Assembly: GCA_023374045.1 (NCBI GenBank)
Contig: CM041776.1
Location: forward strand, 352,964,296-353,028,295
DNA from: Limonium bicolor
Lineage: Eukaryota; Streptophyta; Magnoliopsida; Caryophyllales; Plumbaginaceae
Length of the DNA stretch: 64,000 bases
Reading direction: 5' to 3'
Shown here: piece by piece, positions 1-11,000 of the stretch
Layout: each line of letters starts with the position of its first letter
Numbering within the stretch: the stretch's first letter is position 1
Notes under the pieces: model-generated
Databases searched by the model: none
Told to the model about the DNA's origin: nothing
The model's input: the letters and a program-made list of their open reading frames with translations, nothing else
Translations under genes and position numbers: made by a program

Positions 1-1407
1 TTGGGAACGTTCTAACCACGGCTATGTGTGAGTTAGTTGGATATTGTTGTTGTATGCAAGTGTGTGAACCTCCCTTGTGTGCTTAACTCGGTTATGATAC
101 CGTATGGTGTGTGGATGGTGGTAGGCTCCTAATGGATCTCTAACTACTTATTTATAAGTATATATGTACTAATGGGGGGTGGGAGTCCGGTCATGTTCCG
201 GCCCACACGTGTGATGGACGGGAGTCGATGTCATATCCGGTTCGGCTCTCTTGGTGTATGTATAGGTTGTATTCCAATTTGGTTTCTACCTTCCCTTAGC
301 TTATCCAAAGCTAGTTACTGACTCACGTCGGGCCACAGGGGCATACGAATGTTATTTCGGTGTGCTTGGGATTACTATATCCGACACACCTTGGGTTTAA
401 GTTAACCGTTCGATATAACTGGACGGTAACGAGGTTGGTAACGAGCTTAGCATGAGATTGGCATTAATCTCTAGGCTCACTATGTATACTAACTATGGTG
501 GAAGGTTCCTTGTGTGAACCGACCTTATGGTGTTTTGTTTGTTATTGTGCTAGGCAATTTCCCTTGCTATGCATGATATGATACGTTAGGTGTTTAAAAT
601 GAATGCGATGTTATCATGTGTACGCCGAAACAAGAAAAGGTTTTGTTATGTTTTGTTATGTGAGGAATGGATATGGTGTAGGATATGGAGTGTGTGGATC
701 ATGGAAATGAATCCCAGTTTGTGACAGAGGCGTTTAAGGATAACCCGATTAATGGGTACGTGTCATTCATTAAGGAAGTAGCTCCGTTTTAGAGGAGAGC
801 CACTCTAGGGTTAAAGGAATCATTGGATGATTTGTTAAGTGTGGATGTTTGGATATTGTTGAGCCCTATTGTTGGGTGTATGCAAAGTGTTGTGTGTTTA
901 TGGTTTGTATGCATGATTTAAATATAATCAACTGCATGCTAAGACGGCAATTAGTTGTGCGTGGCCCGGTAGCATGTGGGTTGCGGGATTACCATACCAG
1001 CAAAGGTGCTGAGCCCCTTGGGGGCCACCCTTTCTCTCCTTTTCTATCTCAGGTACAAGGAGCTGGAAGCCGTTCGAGAGTAGGGCGGGGTAGATGTTTA
1101 TACATGGGTAGCCATTTAAATGGCGTAAGCATTGTAGGCGTAGTAACCGAAATTGTTATCGGCATTAGTTTGTAAATACTTGGTACGGTTGGAATGTATA
1201 AAGTATATGGGTGTTGTTAAGGGAAGCAAATGTAACGTGTAGTTGCTCGGGAGTCTAGTCCATCAGACCGATACAAAGTACATGTATTAGCCTTGTTAGC
1301 CACGTGGGTGGTTAACGGCGTGTAACACCATTGAAATAAGTAATGTGATGAGTTGAGTTTCCGCTGCAATGTGTTGTTAAATGTATGGTTGTAGTTGGGG
1401 TGTTACA
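1..1407 (+). mobile_element. Right end of an unassigned LTR (partial)
   Basis: No gene is seen here. The segment ends in GGGGTGTTACA, the same 3' terminus as the other LTRs in the window. It also shows LTR-like landmarks in the usual order: a 'gtccggtcatgttccggccc' block, 'caaaggtgctgagccccttg' near 1000, and 'ttccgctgcaatg' just before the end. The next base starts sequence that matches the interior of element 1's 3' LTR (from about 30473), so this piece was inserted into element 1's 5' LTR. Its left end is outside the window. It differs from the other LTRs, so it is probably a separate family. A 108-codon open frame at 849-1175 looks accidental. Confidence 0.7.
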
Positions 1408-2945
1408 CTACCCTATCCTTTTAAATCTCCAAAAGCTTCATTTTGGTGCCAAGGAAAACCGCCATTAGAGGAGGTAAAATCAGTTGAAGAGCTCTTGGGC
1501 TTCTCCATTCATTTAAGGTAAGAAAACTCTAAGAAAAACTAAGTTTCCATCACTTTTCCTCCATTACCGAAAATCATCTTCTCATGGGATCTTGTTTTAT
1601 CCCTTGTTCTAGCTTGTTTCTATTCTTCAAGGACTAGAGGAGGTCCTTCTTGATTCATATCCAAGCTTACCTTAAGACTTCAAAGGTAAATATTCATTTT
1701 AATACCTTAAACACATTTTTAACCTAGGTATGATTCCTTAAGGTTGGTGTATTCATTAGCACTCATTAGAGTCATTGTGTATTGATTAGAGCATTTGCAA
1801 GGAAATTTAATAGGTGGCCGAAAATCAAACAAGGAAAAACTAAGGAGGAAAGTGTGAGAAGCTTGGAAAAGGAACAAGGTAAATATCTTACCTTAAGGTG
1901 TTTTATTGCTTAAAGGGATGGGAATAAGATAGATGATAAGTTTAGGTTAAGGTTTACATTAGATAAGGGTTATGAAACCTAGAAGAAAGAGCATGGTTAT
2001 TTGAGAACATTGATTAAGGAGCAAATGGCAAATGAGATAGTAAAACAAGCACAAGGTGAAGTATAAGAACATTTATGTTGCAATGAGAGCATTGATGTGT
2101 GTATTTGCAGGTCAAAAGCTATTATTATGTGGGAAATTCAGTGTTTAAGATTTATGCATTTAAGGGCCTAAGAGCCAAGTCATTTAAGGGCCTATGTGCC
2201 AAGCAAATTAAGTTTATGCACTATATTGTGATGTGGTGTGGTTTGGGTGTGATTTGTGTGCTAAGATTGTGTATTAAGGGTTTAAGTGTTCAAAGTTGTT
2301 TAATGGTAAAAAACCTAAGTGCTTGGGTGTAGAAAAATACTAGGTAAGTCATGTCAAAATTTGGTGAAGAAACAAAGTGTTTAAAGTATTTTAAGGAGAT
2401 TTTGTGAACTAGGAGGTACTAGTAAACATAGGAGTTGTTTTGGAGAAAAAGAAAGAGTTTAAAGTGTTCTTGAGAACTAGGATGACCTAGGTATGTCTAG
2501 GAGAAACTAGGGTTATAGGGTGAATTTTAGGCACCAAAACCATGAGAAGAGAAGTTAGGAAACTTGTTCAAAGTTTGAAGGAAATAAGGTGTAAAGTCTT
2601 GAAGTGACTTAGGTGTGAGCTAAAGTATATGACCTTGAGGAAGTTTTGGTAAATGAAATGAGGATGAATAATGATGTTTATGGGTGGTCAAATTACTAAG
2701 GAGGGAACACTTTGGTTAGTTGAAGTTCTAGGTAATTACATGTTAGGAATGTAAGGAATTAAATGTTAAGTGTTAGGAGTTTTGGTAAGGATTGAGTAAA
2801 TGATTAAGAAGATCTTTGGTGCATGAATTAATGAGTTTGGTGGATGTTTGAAGGTGGTTTTAAGTGCCTAAATGATGTTAGGACATATTGGGGAACTTGT
2901 GGAAGAGTTTGGGAGCAATTAGACAATTTTTGGGAAGATTTTGCA

Positions 2946-3231
2946 CTGGATCGACCAAGGGGACCGATCCTGTTTGGGTCGGTCGGACCTTGTTAAACCA
3001 GCCGAAATGTCTCTGGAATGGACCGACCTAGAGGGCCTGGGGTCGGTCGGTCTGGCTTTGGGTAGGTCGGGTGAAATTTAACGAACAAAAATGTTTCTGT
3101 TATGGACCGACCTAGAGGGCCTTGGGTCGGTCGGGCTGGGCTTGGGCCGGTCGGGTGAGATTTAGAGAACGGAAAAGTTACTGGAATGGACCGACCCAAG
3201 TGTTGGGTCGGTCGGTGGGTCGGTCGACCCT
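2946..3231. repeat. GC-rich hairpin array, type A (GACCGACCC/GGGTCGGTC)
   Basis: About four units of roughly 85 bases, each starting like CTGGAATGGACCGACC and folding back as ACCGACC(C)...GGGTCGGTCGG. It lies inside the LTR and sits in otherwise A/G-rich low-complexity sequence. The matching array in the 3' LTR is at 32012-32296. The position in the LTR is shared with the differently sequenced arrays of the other families. Confidence 0.85.
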
Positions 3232-4512
3232 TTAGACACAAAAAAAAGAATTTTAAGCATATTAAATGGTATTAGTATTGAACCATTAAGAGGGTAATGA
3301 TGATTAAGAATGTAAGCATATGAGGATTTAAGAGATTAAGTTAAGTAAGTGGCATAAGTGTTTAAGGTTAAGTTCTATGAACTTAGTGGGGGTTAATTGG
3401 GAATCATTAGGGATTAAGTAAGTTAAGTAATGTATAAGTAATTAAAAATCTTAGTTGGATGAATGTTTTAGGATTTGAGAGTTTGGAACCAGAAGAGAAT
3501 TAAACAACCGGGACAACCGATGGTGAGCGGTATGGTTTTCTTGTGACCTGCTTGCTAATGAGGTGTCCCTCGGCTTGTGTGCTATTTGTTTATGTGTGCC
3601 GACTAAACAAGATAAAGCATGCAACTGGTTTTATTGCACTTATTGTGTGTGTTATTTCTTTACACTAACACACGTGACTTGAGATTAGTTACTAACTAAG
3701 TTTAGTACACATTGGTATGAGATGAGGAATTACACTTCTATAACAGTTGGTTAATACCCGTGAAGGTTTAACTAACACTTGGTTTATAAGATTTTCACTA
3801 ACTGGAACTTAAGGGGAGTGAGGAATCCGGGACTGACTCCGGTCATGCATGTTAAGGAAAAGGGGTCGGTATCTAAATCAGATCCGACTTCCGCTTGAGG
3901 ACTTTTCTTCGGACTTGTTGCCTAGGTCGAAAGTCGACTCAGCTATCTTGGATTTCAGTCCAAGGTAGGAGGCAAATTAAGATGGTGCGGTAGGATCACC
4001 TAAATCCTAAAATTAAGATAAGTTGTTTATTCAACCAATGGAGTTGATAGCTCATTGGCTAGGGTTACTTTTAACCCGACAAAAATAAACATTGAGATAA
4101 ATTACAACCATTTCTATTTAAAGAACGGTTTGTATACTGAGATTAAGATAAAGATTAAGGTTGAGGTAAGTTAAGATGGACTGAGGTTAAGTGGAATTGG
4201 AACTTGAGGAGTTAACTGATTAACTCACATACTAAGGGAGCGCTTTTAAGTCGTTCATTGTGTGTGAACTATGCTTGTTCATTTGTGGATTGTTGTTTTA
4301 TTGCACTTTTTATTATGATTGTGTATCAAATCAACTCCATGCTATCAACAATTAGTCGTCGTAGCCCCGTTAGCTTGGGGGCCAAAAGAAATCGTACCAG
4401 CAAAGGTGCTGACCCTCTCGCGGCTGCTGTTTACATTTTGTAGGTAAGTGTCCTATGAAGACTCAACTTGAGAGTAGGGGCGGTTAGACTTAGGCTGGGT
4501 TTATTTTTGAGC

Positions 4513-4535
4513 ACGGGTTGCACTTGTGCACCCGT
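4513..4535 (+). other. Stem-loop near LTR 3' end
   Basis: ACGGGT...ACCCGT with an inner GCAC/GTGC forms a near-perfect stem about 220 bases before the LTR end. Other LTR families have unrelated hairpin sequences at the equivalent place (for example 17465-17523). Confidence 0.6.
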
Positions 4536-4760
4536 CTGTTAATATTTAAACTTGTGAAGAAATATGTGGATTGTGGAGATACTTGTAAACTCGGTTGGTG
4601 TATATTTTGGTTAATGGTTGTAAGTTTTTAAGTTCGGTTATTTCTGTTAATCAGACCGTGGCAAGGTCTGGGTGTACGATAATTTCCGCTGCGATTTCAT
4701 ATGGGTGTTGTTAAATTTTGTGATAACCACGATTGGCTTAAGACGGGGTGTTACAAAAAG

Positions 4761-4788
4761 TGGTATCAGAGCGTAGTTACGCTCTGAT
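4761..4788 (+). promoter_or_regulatory. Element 1 primer binding site in a palindrome
   Basis: TGGTATCAGAGC (4761-4772) is the classic plant retrotransposon site complementary to the 3' end of initiator-Met tRNA. It starts 5 bases after the LTR. ATCAGAGCGTA (4765-4775) is repeated inverted at 4778-4788, so most of the site can pair with downstream sequence. Confidence 0.93.
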
Positions 4789-4991
4789 CAAGGAAATACC
4801 GGATATAGATAACCACCGAGTTAGGATATGAGTTAAGACTTAAGTTATGGGTTAAGGGTGGGAGAACTTAGAGTGAGTAGAGTCAGATGACCACTATTAA
4901 GTGTGGATCGTCTTTACCGTCTACGGACGTTATAAATCCGTGAACCGAAACCGTTGTGGATACGAACCTAATGTGAGTTGTGCTTATTCAG

Positions 4992-6372
4992 ATGTCGGGA
5001 AGGAGAGGAGGCCGAGGCCGTGGTCGAGGCGACGAGGCTGAAATACCTGGTGGGCAGACGATAGCTGAGATCGTAGCTGCCACGCTTGGGCACATGGGCT
5101 ACCAGCCTGGCGCACCACCACCTCCACCGCCACAGCCCCGGGAACCAAACTGGGTGAAGAGTCTAGCTGACCTTCGACCCACACATTTTAAGGGGGAGAC
5201 GGATCCCGCCAAGCTTGAGGCGTACATCTCTGAGCTGGAGACAGCCTTCGAGACCCTTGACGTCCCTGCTGGGATCAAGGTGCGTCTGGCTGCGTTTTAT
5301 CTGAAAGGAGCAGCGGGCGATTGGTGGAAGCTGGTGAGGGCCGAGCATGTGGCCAATCCAGAGTTCAGCTGGGAGCAGTACACGACACTACTACGAGCCA
5401 AGTACTACCCCGCCCATGTCTAGACGAAGAAGCGCTTACAATTGGATGCGCTTAAGCAGACGAACAAGATGATGGTGGACGAGTATTACTCGGAGTTCAC
5501 CGCCTTGCTTTGTCTTCTGCCGGGTCTTAGGTATTCAGACCAGATACTGGTGAACCTCTTTTATGGCGGGCTTAGCCATCGACTCCGCTACGGCATGGGG
5601 CCGACGAGTTATACTACCTTGCAGGTAATGAGAACGATTAAGATATAAATAAGTGAATAAGATTTAGACTTTGAGAAATAAGGGAAACTAATACTTTGGA
5701 AGCAGGAGTGCTATCATGCCGCTGCTAAGGTTGAGATAACCGTCAAGCTAAGGGACGAGGACAATGCTAAGAGGAAGAACGCCCGTAAGAGTACTGATAG
5801 TCAAGGGCAAGGCGGGTACAAGAAACAGAAGTACCAGCCTCAGGCCCAGAAGAGTCAAAAGGGAAGGTGGAAACTGAGAATGCTACTGAAGAGCCGCTTA
5901 AGCTGACTTATGCTATTGCTGCAAAGCCCCTGCACTCTAAGGCGCCAAAGGGTAAGGGAAAACACCTAAAGTGAATTAAGAACCATTTAGCAACCGTTAA
6001 GATACAAATACTAATATCGAGAATGATCAGGATCTAAGTCTGGGAAGGGAGCCGGTGGTGGCTACCAATGACGCTACATCTGTCAGTGGTGTCACAAGGA
6101 CCACCCCGGGCTCGACTGTAAGGGAAACAAAGTGGAGTGCAACTTTTGTGGGGTGTACGGACACCGAGCTTATGAGTGCTTCCCGAACCCCGAGAGCAGA
6201 GCCTACAGGCCTGAGATGAAGGGCAAGAGCAAGACCGATCAGGGTGCTGGACCTAACGGTCAGAAGACGACGCAGCAAGCTGCAAACAAGAACCCCCGGG
6301 TAGTCCAGAATTCGGGACCCACACTCCATATGGTGGACCGGGAAGATGAGGCTGAACCCTCATCGAGACCTG
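4992..6372 (+). pseudogene. gag: Element 1 gag (spliced, decayed)
   Basis: Retrotransposon Gag: capsid/nucleocapsid protein that packages element RNA. The start ATG at 4992 (MSGRRGG) directly follows an AG, as in the sister elements. Exon 1 (4992-5624) encodes the Gag domain with the GDWWKLV and DEYYSEF motifs. A GT...AG intron of 81 bases (5625-5705) joins in phase 0 to ECYHAAAK. A second intron (5952-6030) joins in phase 1 to exon 3. Exon 3 (6031-6372) carries two zinc knuckles, C-x2-C-x3-H-x4-C and C-x2-C-x4-H-x4-C. Lesions: TAG at 5421-5423, a one-base loss near 5866, and TGA at 6069-6071. The end of exon 3 is the donor of the AlkB-containing intron. Exon boundaries come from comparison with elements 2, 3 and 4, not from transcripts. 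Confidence 0.85.
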
Positions 6373-6552
6373 GTACCGCTATAAACCGTTAAGTAATAAA
6401 ATTGCCTGTTTACCTCATTTTATGTATGCTTTGGTGAATAACTAAGTTAGATAAGATTAAGACAAGATGAGAATTTAAGTGAGATATAACTTACCGTTAC
6501 CTTAGGAAATTTCAATATTTGCTACCCCATACCTACAACACACATCCCGGAA

Positions 6553-7245
6553 ATGACCGACATCGAAACCCGAGACTTTTCAACCGAACAATGTCAGGTT
6601 ATTTGCCCAGGTAAGATTTTATTAAGGGGATACCTGAAACCCGAATCACAAATAGCCATCATCAGGAGGTGCAGTCAGTTAGGAGTGGGACCGGGAGGTT
6701 TCTATACACCGGAGTACCCAGGAGGAGCAAGGATGAAGTTAAAAATGATGAGCTTAGGCAATGATTGGAATCCGTATGCCAAGATGTACCAAACCACGAG
6801 AGCACAAGATGGAGTCTCACCACCGGGAATACCTGAAGAGTTCCATCCGGTTATTACACAAGTCGTGGAGATCGCTCAGCAGTTGGAAGCTGACCCGATC
6901 CCAGACATACAAGCAGACCTCTGCATTGTGAATTTCTACGAGAAAGACGGGCGACTCGGATTACATCAGGACAAGGACGAGACAGCGGAGTCTCTCGAAA
7001 GAGGGATACCCGTAGTGTCTTGGTCCATTGGAGAAGACGGTGAATTTTTGTACGGCGAGCAGAAGCGTGCGGACCGTGCTAAGAAGTTAGTACTTAAGTC
7101 TGGAGATCTATTAGTTATGGGAGGAGAATCAAGAATGTTGTACCATGGGATTAAGAGAATTAAGCTGAACACAGCACCGTCAGCAGTGATTAATGTGACG
7201 CACATGAGACCAGGATGGTTAAACCTAACCTTTAGACAATATTAG
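6553..7245 (+). CDS. AlkB-like Fe(II)/2-oxoglutarate dioxygenase (element 1 copy)
   Basis: AlkB-family enzymes remove methyl groups oxidatively from nucleic acid bases, using Fe(II) and 2-oxoglutarate. From M at 6553 the product is 230 residues. Iron ligands are H138, D140 (GLHQDKDE) and H198 (LYHGI); N127-F-Y precedes them. The C-terminal RxNxTxR motif reads W-L-N-L-T-F-R, so its first Arg (a likely 2-oxoglutarate-pocket residue) is Trp here, unlike the other two copies. Homology extends upstream of 6553 (NICYPIP is readable in frame), but the start ATG used by elements 2 and 3 is lost and a TAA lies upstream, so this copy may be N-terminally short. It is otherwise open through its whole length although gag and pol around it are broken. 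It resembles plant ALKBH1-type proteins in GGFYTPE, MMSLG and DW-P-Y, but the subfamily was not tested. Confidence 0.88.
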   Translation: MTDIETRDFSTEQCQVICPGKILLRGYLKPESQIAIIRRCSQLGVGPGGFYTPEYPGGARMKLKMMSLGNDWNPYAKMYQTTRAQDGVSPPGIPEEFHPVITQVVEIAQQLEADPIPDIQADLCIVNFYEKDGRLGLHQDKDETAESLERGIPVVSWSIGEDGEFLYGEQKRADRAKKLVLKSGDLLVMGGESRMLYHGIKRIKLNTAPSAVINVTHMRPGWLNLTFRQY

Positions 7246-7318
7246 CCATGTAATGTTTTAGTATGATGTAAGAGAGGAGGTGTAAGGAAGAAGCACATGA
7301 TTAAAAAGGATGGTTATC

Positions 7319-7324
7319 AATAAA
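7319..7324 (+). terminator. Poly(A) signal after AlkB gene
   Basis: AATAAA lies 74 bases after the AlkB stop, preceded by 'catgtaatgttttag'. An AATAAA in the same context (GGTTATC-AATAAA...CAGTGTTG) is present at the same place in elements 2 and 3. Confidence 0.55.
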
Positions 7325-7402
7325 ATAACAGTGTTGTTCATATTGATTGTTACGACTCTTGTTATACCATCATTACTCATGAAGCTTGTGAAATACAAAT
7401 AG

Positions 7403-8091
7403 GTTATGGACTAGGTACGGAAGGTGCGCTAAGCATACTTACAGAGGCACAGGCCGGCGAAAGCGGTACTATCCTCACCGGCAGCTTTCCGATTAATGGG
7501 GTTAAGGCATCGGTTCTCTTCGACTCAGGGGCCTCGCATACCTTTATCTCGGCAGCATTTGCGAGAAGGTTGGGGCTAGACGTTGACGAGCTACCCGACT
7601 TCATGGTTACGCTCCCGTCTAAGGAGAAGGTTCGTTACACTCGCTAATACCGAGGAACCATCATCAGAATTAAGGGCGAAGACTTTCCAGTCGCATTCAT
7701 TGTATTCAGGGAGATCGGATTTGATGTTTTCTTCGGGATGAACTGGTTGGAGCGGCACAAGGGTCGTATCCTCTACGCCGAGCACCGACTGCTGCTCAGG
7801 AGTCCGTCTAGGGTAACAATATCGTACCGCCAGAGGCCCAGAGAGCCTTCGACCAAGATCATCTCCGCTATGGCAATGTATAAGGAGTTGAGGAAGAAGG
7901 AAGAAGTGTACCTCTACTATGTCCAGGACATAGAGAGAGACCCCGAGTTCGACCTCGACTTACCGGTAGTGTCGGAGTTCCCCGATCTATTTCCACGGGA
8001 ACTGCCCAGCATGCCACCCACTCGGGAGGTAGAGTTCACCATCGAGCTGCTACCTGGAACCGGACCGATAGCCAAGGCACCGTACCGCATG
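7403..8091 (+). pseudogene. pol: Element 1 pol, first block: protease to start of RT
   Basis: The frame begins at the intron acceptor and reads G-Y-G-L-G-T-E-G. It carries the retropepsin active site D-S-G-A in FDSGASHTF and continues to the conserved linker [11 protein letters not shown] and the N-terminal RT region ([16 protein letters not shown]). A TAA at 7645-7647 breaks the frame. The block is interrupted after the Met codon by the solo LTR at 8092, and translation would resume at 12131 ([11 protein letters not shown]). GCATG is duplicated at the site. The product would process the polyprotein and begin reverse transcriptase. Confidence 0.85.
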
Positions 8092-11000
8092 TGAAATACC
8101 CCGTAATTAAAAACAGTGATTAATTAGGCTAATTATATTTTTAAAGGCTTAATTACACTTAAATAAATACGAGGGAACAAATCCCGAAGAAAACGGACCT
8201 TTAAAATGGGTTAAAAGCACAAATGAACCTTAAAGCGCGTTTTTCGAGGAAACAGGGAAAACGTGACTTTAAGCGGGTCAAATAGACTCGTAACAATTTT
8301 GGTCAACTAAATAGTCACTAAAAAATATTAGTGGAGCTTTAGAACCAATAAAATTAATTAAACGAGAAAATTCCGGAAAACGGGTACCGGTTAGTGAAAA
8401 CTGTAACAACTGGGAAGTTGTGGGGTAAGAGTACAAATAAACAAAGTTAGTGTGTCCACTTTTGTAAATAAAAGTTAAAAATCTGTAGGATGAGCATGTG
8501 TGGGCCGATTTTATTAGCCCTCCCCTCTCTTTATTGTTCCTATTTCACTAAAGGACAAACGAAATAAGTAAAAAGCAAATGAGATTCTCTCTCCTCACTC
8601 CCCCTCACCCTCACTCACGATTTTCTTCCCCCTCTTCTCTATTTTCTCCATTCTCTTCTTCCTTGCGTTGGCTATGGCGATTTGGAGGAACCCCCACAAC
8701 ACTCACCTTCTCTCCTCTCTTTGAGTACTCAAATCTTCTCCAAACTCAACAAAGATTATACCATTGGAATCCCCTCGCAAAGGAGAACATTTTCATCCTT
8801 TCAAAAACCCAAAAGCTCCACTTTCGATTTTATGGGTGTTCACCATTTGAAGATTTGAGGCCACCATTAGAAGCACCTTCACCTCCTTATCATCTTGAGG
8901 TAAAAAGAAATTCGAAAATCCATCATTTCTAGCCCTTGTTTGCATTATAAGAATTTCCATGTTTTGAACTCTTGGTTCTTCTTGCTCCAGCCGATTTTGG
9001 CTTCTCCATTGGGCTAGGAATATTGTTCTCTTGCTAGTCAAGAACTTCATTCATCCATTGAAAGGTAATACCCTTGTCTAAACCCTAAAACAATAAATTC
9101 TAGGGTTAGTGCAAACATGAATGTTAAATGGTGTTGTGTATTGGTATGGGTTGTAGAAATTGGGTGAGAACCCCATTCAAAACCGAGAACAAGGGAGAAG
9201 GAAAGAAGAGAAGGAAAGGAAAGAAGGAGAAACTAGCAAGTCAAGGTAATGCTCTTACCTTGGATTAGTTTGTGTATTTCATTGTAACAGATTTTAAGTA
9301 TCTAACAATGAGGGATGTGTGTAGTATGAGTAGTAGTAATGTAGTAATGTATTGGAGAAGAGAATGTAACAGCTTTTGAAGTTTTAAACAAGTTTTAAAA
9401 ACTTGGGAAAACATTGGGTATTGATTGAGTATGTGCAGGAATTTTATGTTGTTGTAGTAGTGTGGAAATTGTGAGTATGGTGTATTGTATAAACAGGTTG
9501 TGAGAATGTGAAATTGTGGGCTGAAATAGTGTGTGAGCAAAGCAAGAATTATAGGGGAGACTATGTCAAATTTTGTGTAGAAATGAGAGGACTTAAGTGT
9601 TTAAGAAGAGGAAGTAACCTAGGTAATAACTAGGTGTATTGGGAGAAGAGTAGTGGGAGTGTTTAGGGTCTTGAAACAGATTTTGGAATGAGTTTGTAAA
9701 TGGGGTGAAACTAGAGGGTAAGGTAATGTATTTTGGATGCTTGGAATAGCATTAGTTGAGGGAGTATTGGAGGATAAGTGTTGAGGGAAAAATCTGTAGC
9801 ATAATGTGGAAACCAAAATCTGTAGCATTAGTGTGAAGAAAACCAATGTAAGTGTTGGAATTGAAATGAGGAAATATTGAGTAAGTTGTGTAAGGATGGA
9901 GTAGTAAATTTGGAGAATGAATTAAGGTGATTTAGAATGTGTAAATAGTGCTAAATCATGTGGGGAAACCTTGGTAAAGATTGGGGAAACAATGGGTAAA
10001 GAAAACACCCAAAAACAGATTTTAAAACTAAAGTACTGGGCCGGATCGACCTTAGGACCGAACTTGCAAGGTCTGTCGAGCCCAGATTTACAAGACGGGA
10101 AACCTTCTGGAATCGACCGACCTTGCGACCAGACTTGCAAGTTCGGTCGGACCAGAAATTTCCCCCGTCAGAAACCTTCTGGAATGGACCGAACTTGTGA
10201 CCGGACTTGCAAGTTCGGTCGGCAAGAAAAATTCCCGTAATGCAAGCTACTGGAATGGACCGACCTTGCGACTGGACTTGCAAGGTCGTTTGGGCTAAAA
10301 TTTTCAAATACGAAACCTACTAGAATGGACCGACCTTGGGACCGGACTTGCAAGGTCGGTCGGCCCTGGAATTTTCACACGATGTAGCCTACTGGAATGG
10401 ACCGGACTTGCAAGGTCGGTCGCAAGTCTGGTCGAGTAAAAAAAAAATGTTTTAGTTATATGATTGTAGTAATGATATATACATGTATATATGCCTATAT
10501 ACACATATGCATATGTATGTAATAATACACCACTAATGAAGTAGTAATGGTAAGAAAGTAAGTAAATGAGCAAGGAAGCAAGCTTAAGAAGTAATAAGGA
10601 AAAGAATGGTTTTATAACCAAGTATGAATGTAAAGGAGTAGTAAGTAAACATTGAGAATATCAATGAAGGAGTAAGTTAGATCAATAATAGACCATTGAT
10701 CATACTATCTCATGTATGTATAGGAATCAAATAGTTGATCCTCGAAGGAGCCGGTAGTACGGGTACAACGGTGAACGGTATGATTTCTTCATGCTCTGTA
10801 TCCTAACCTGGTTACCCCGATTTGTGTGCGTATGTGATCACCAACAAGATAAATGCACGAATCGGACTTATACTGCACTTAACTGTGCTTGAACTATTTT
10901 GTTCTTGTTGTATTTCTTTGAACAATTAGTTTGTATAACTCATGAAATGAATGAATGGAATTGAGAAGTATGTGTAAGCATTGTGTACTTGAGTATTGTA

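Larger units (their letters stand above)
1408..4755 (+). mobile_element. Element 1 5' LTR, left part cut off by insertion
   Basis: The segment is nearly identical to 30475-32827 of the 3' LTR, including the block from 'caaatctccaaaagcttc' onward, and it ends in GTTACA directly before the primer binding site. The first roughly 830 bases of the LTR, known from the 3' copy, are displaced outside the window by the upstream insertion. CTACC at 1408-1412 may be one copy of a target duplication. The LTR is non-coding; open frames such as 2099-2332 are repeated in the 3' LTR and look accidental. It contains a GC-rich hairpin array (2946-3231). The last kilobase (3763-4755) has no partner in the 3' LTR, which is truncated. 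Confidence 0.85.
6373..7402 (+). other. Intron-like segment holding the AlkB gene (element 1)
   Basis: The segment starts GTACCG after CCT-G and ends AAATAG before GTTATGGACTAGG. Removing it joins gag phase 1 to pol in frame (G-Y-G-L-G-T-E). The same arrangement exists in elements 2 and 3. Length is 1030 bases. It contains the AlkB-like gene and a downstream AATAAA. Splicing is inferred. Confidence 0.75.

Noticed and set aside
2099..2332. 77-codon open frame repeated at 31163-31396
   Set aside because: Repeated only because both copies are the same LTR; A/T-rich, no motif, and no sign of coding constraint.
10025..10436. CRISPR-like regularly spaced palindromic repeats in the LTRs
   Set aside because: Eukaryotic LTR context, imperfect units, no constant-length unique spacers and no cas genes; these are hairpin arrays of the LTR.
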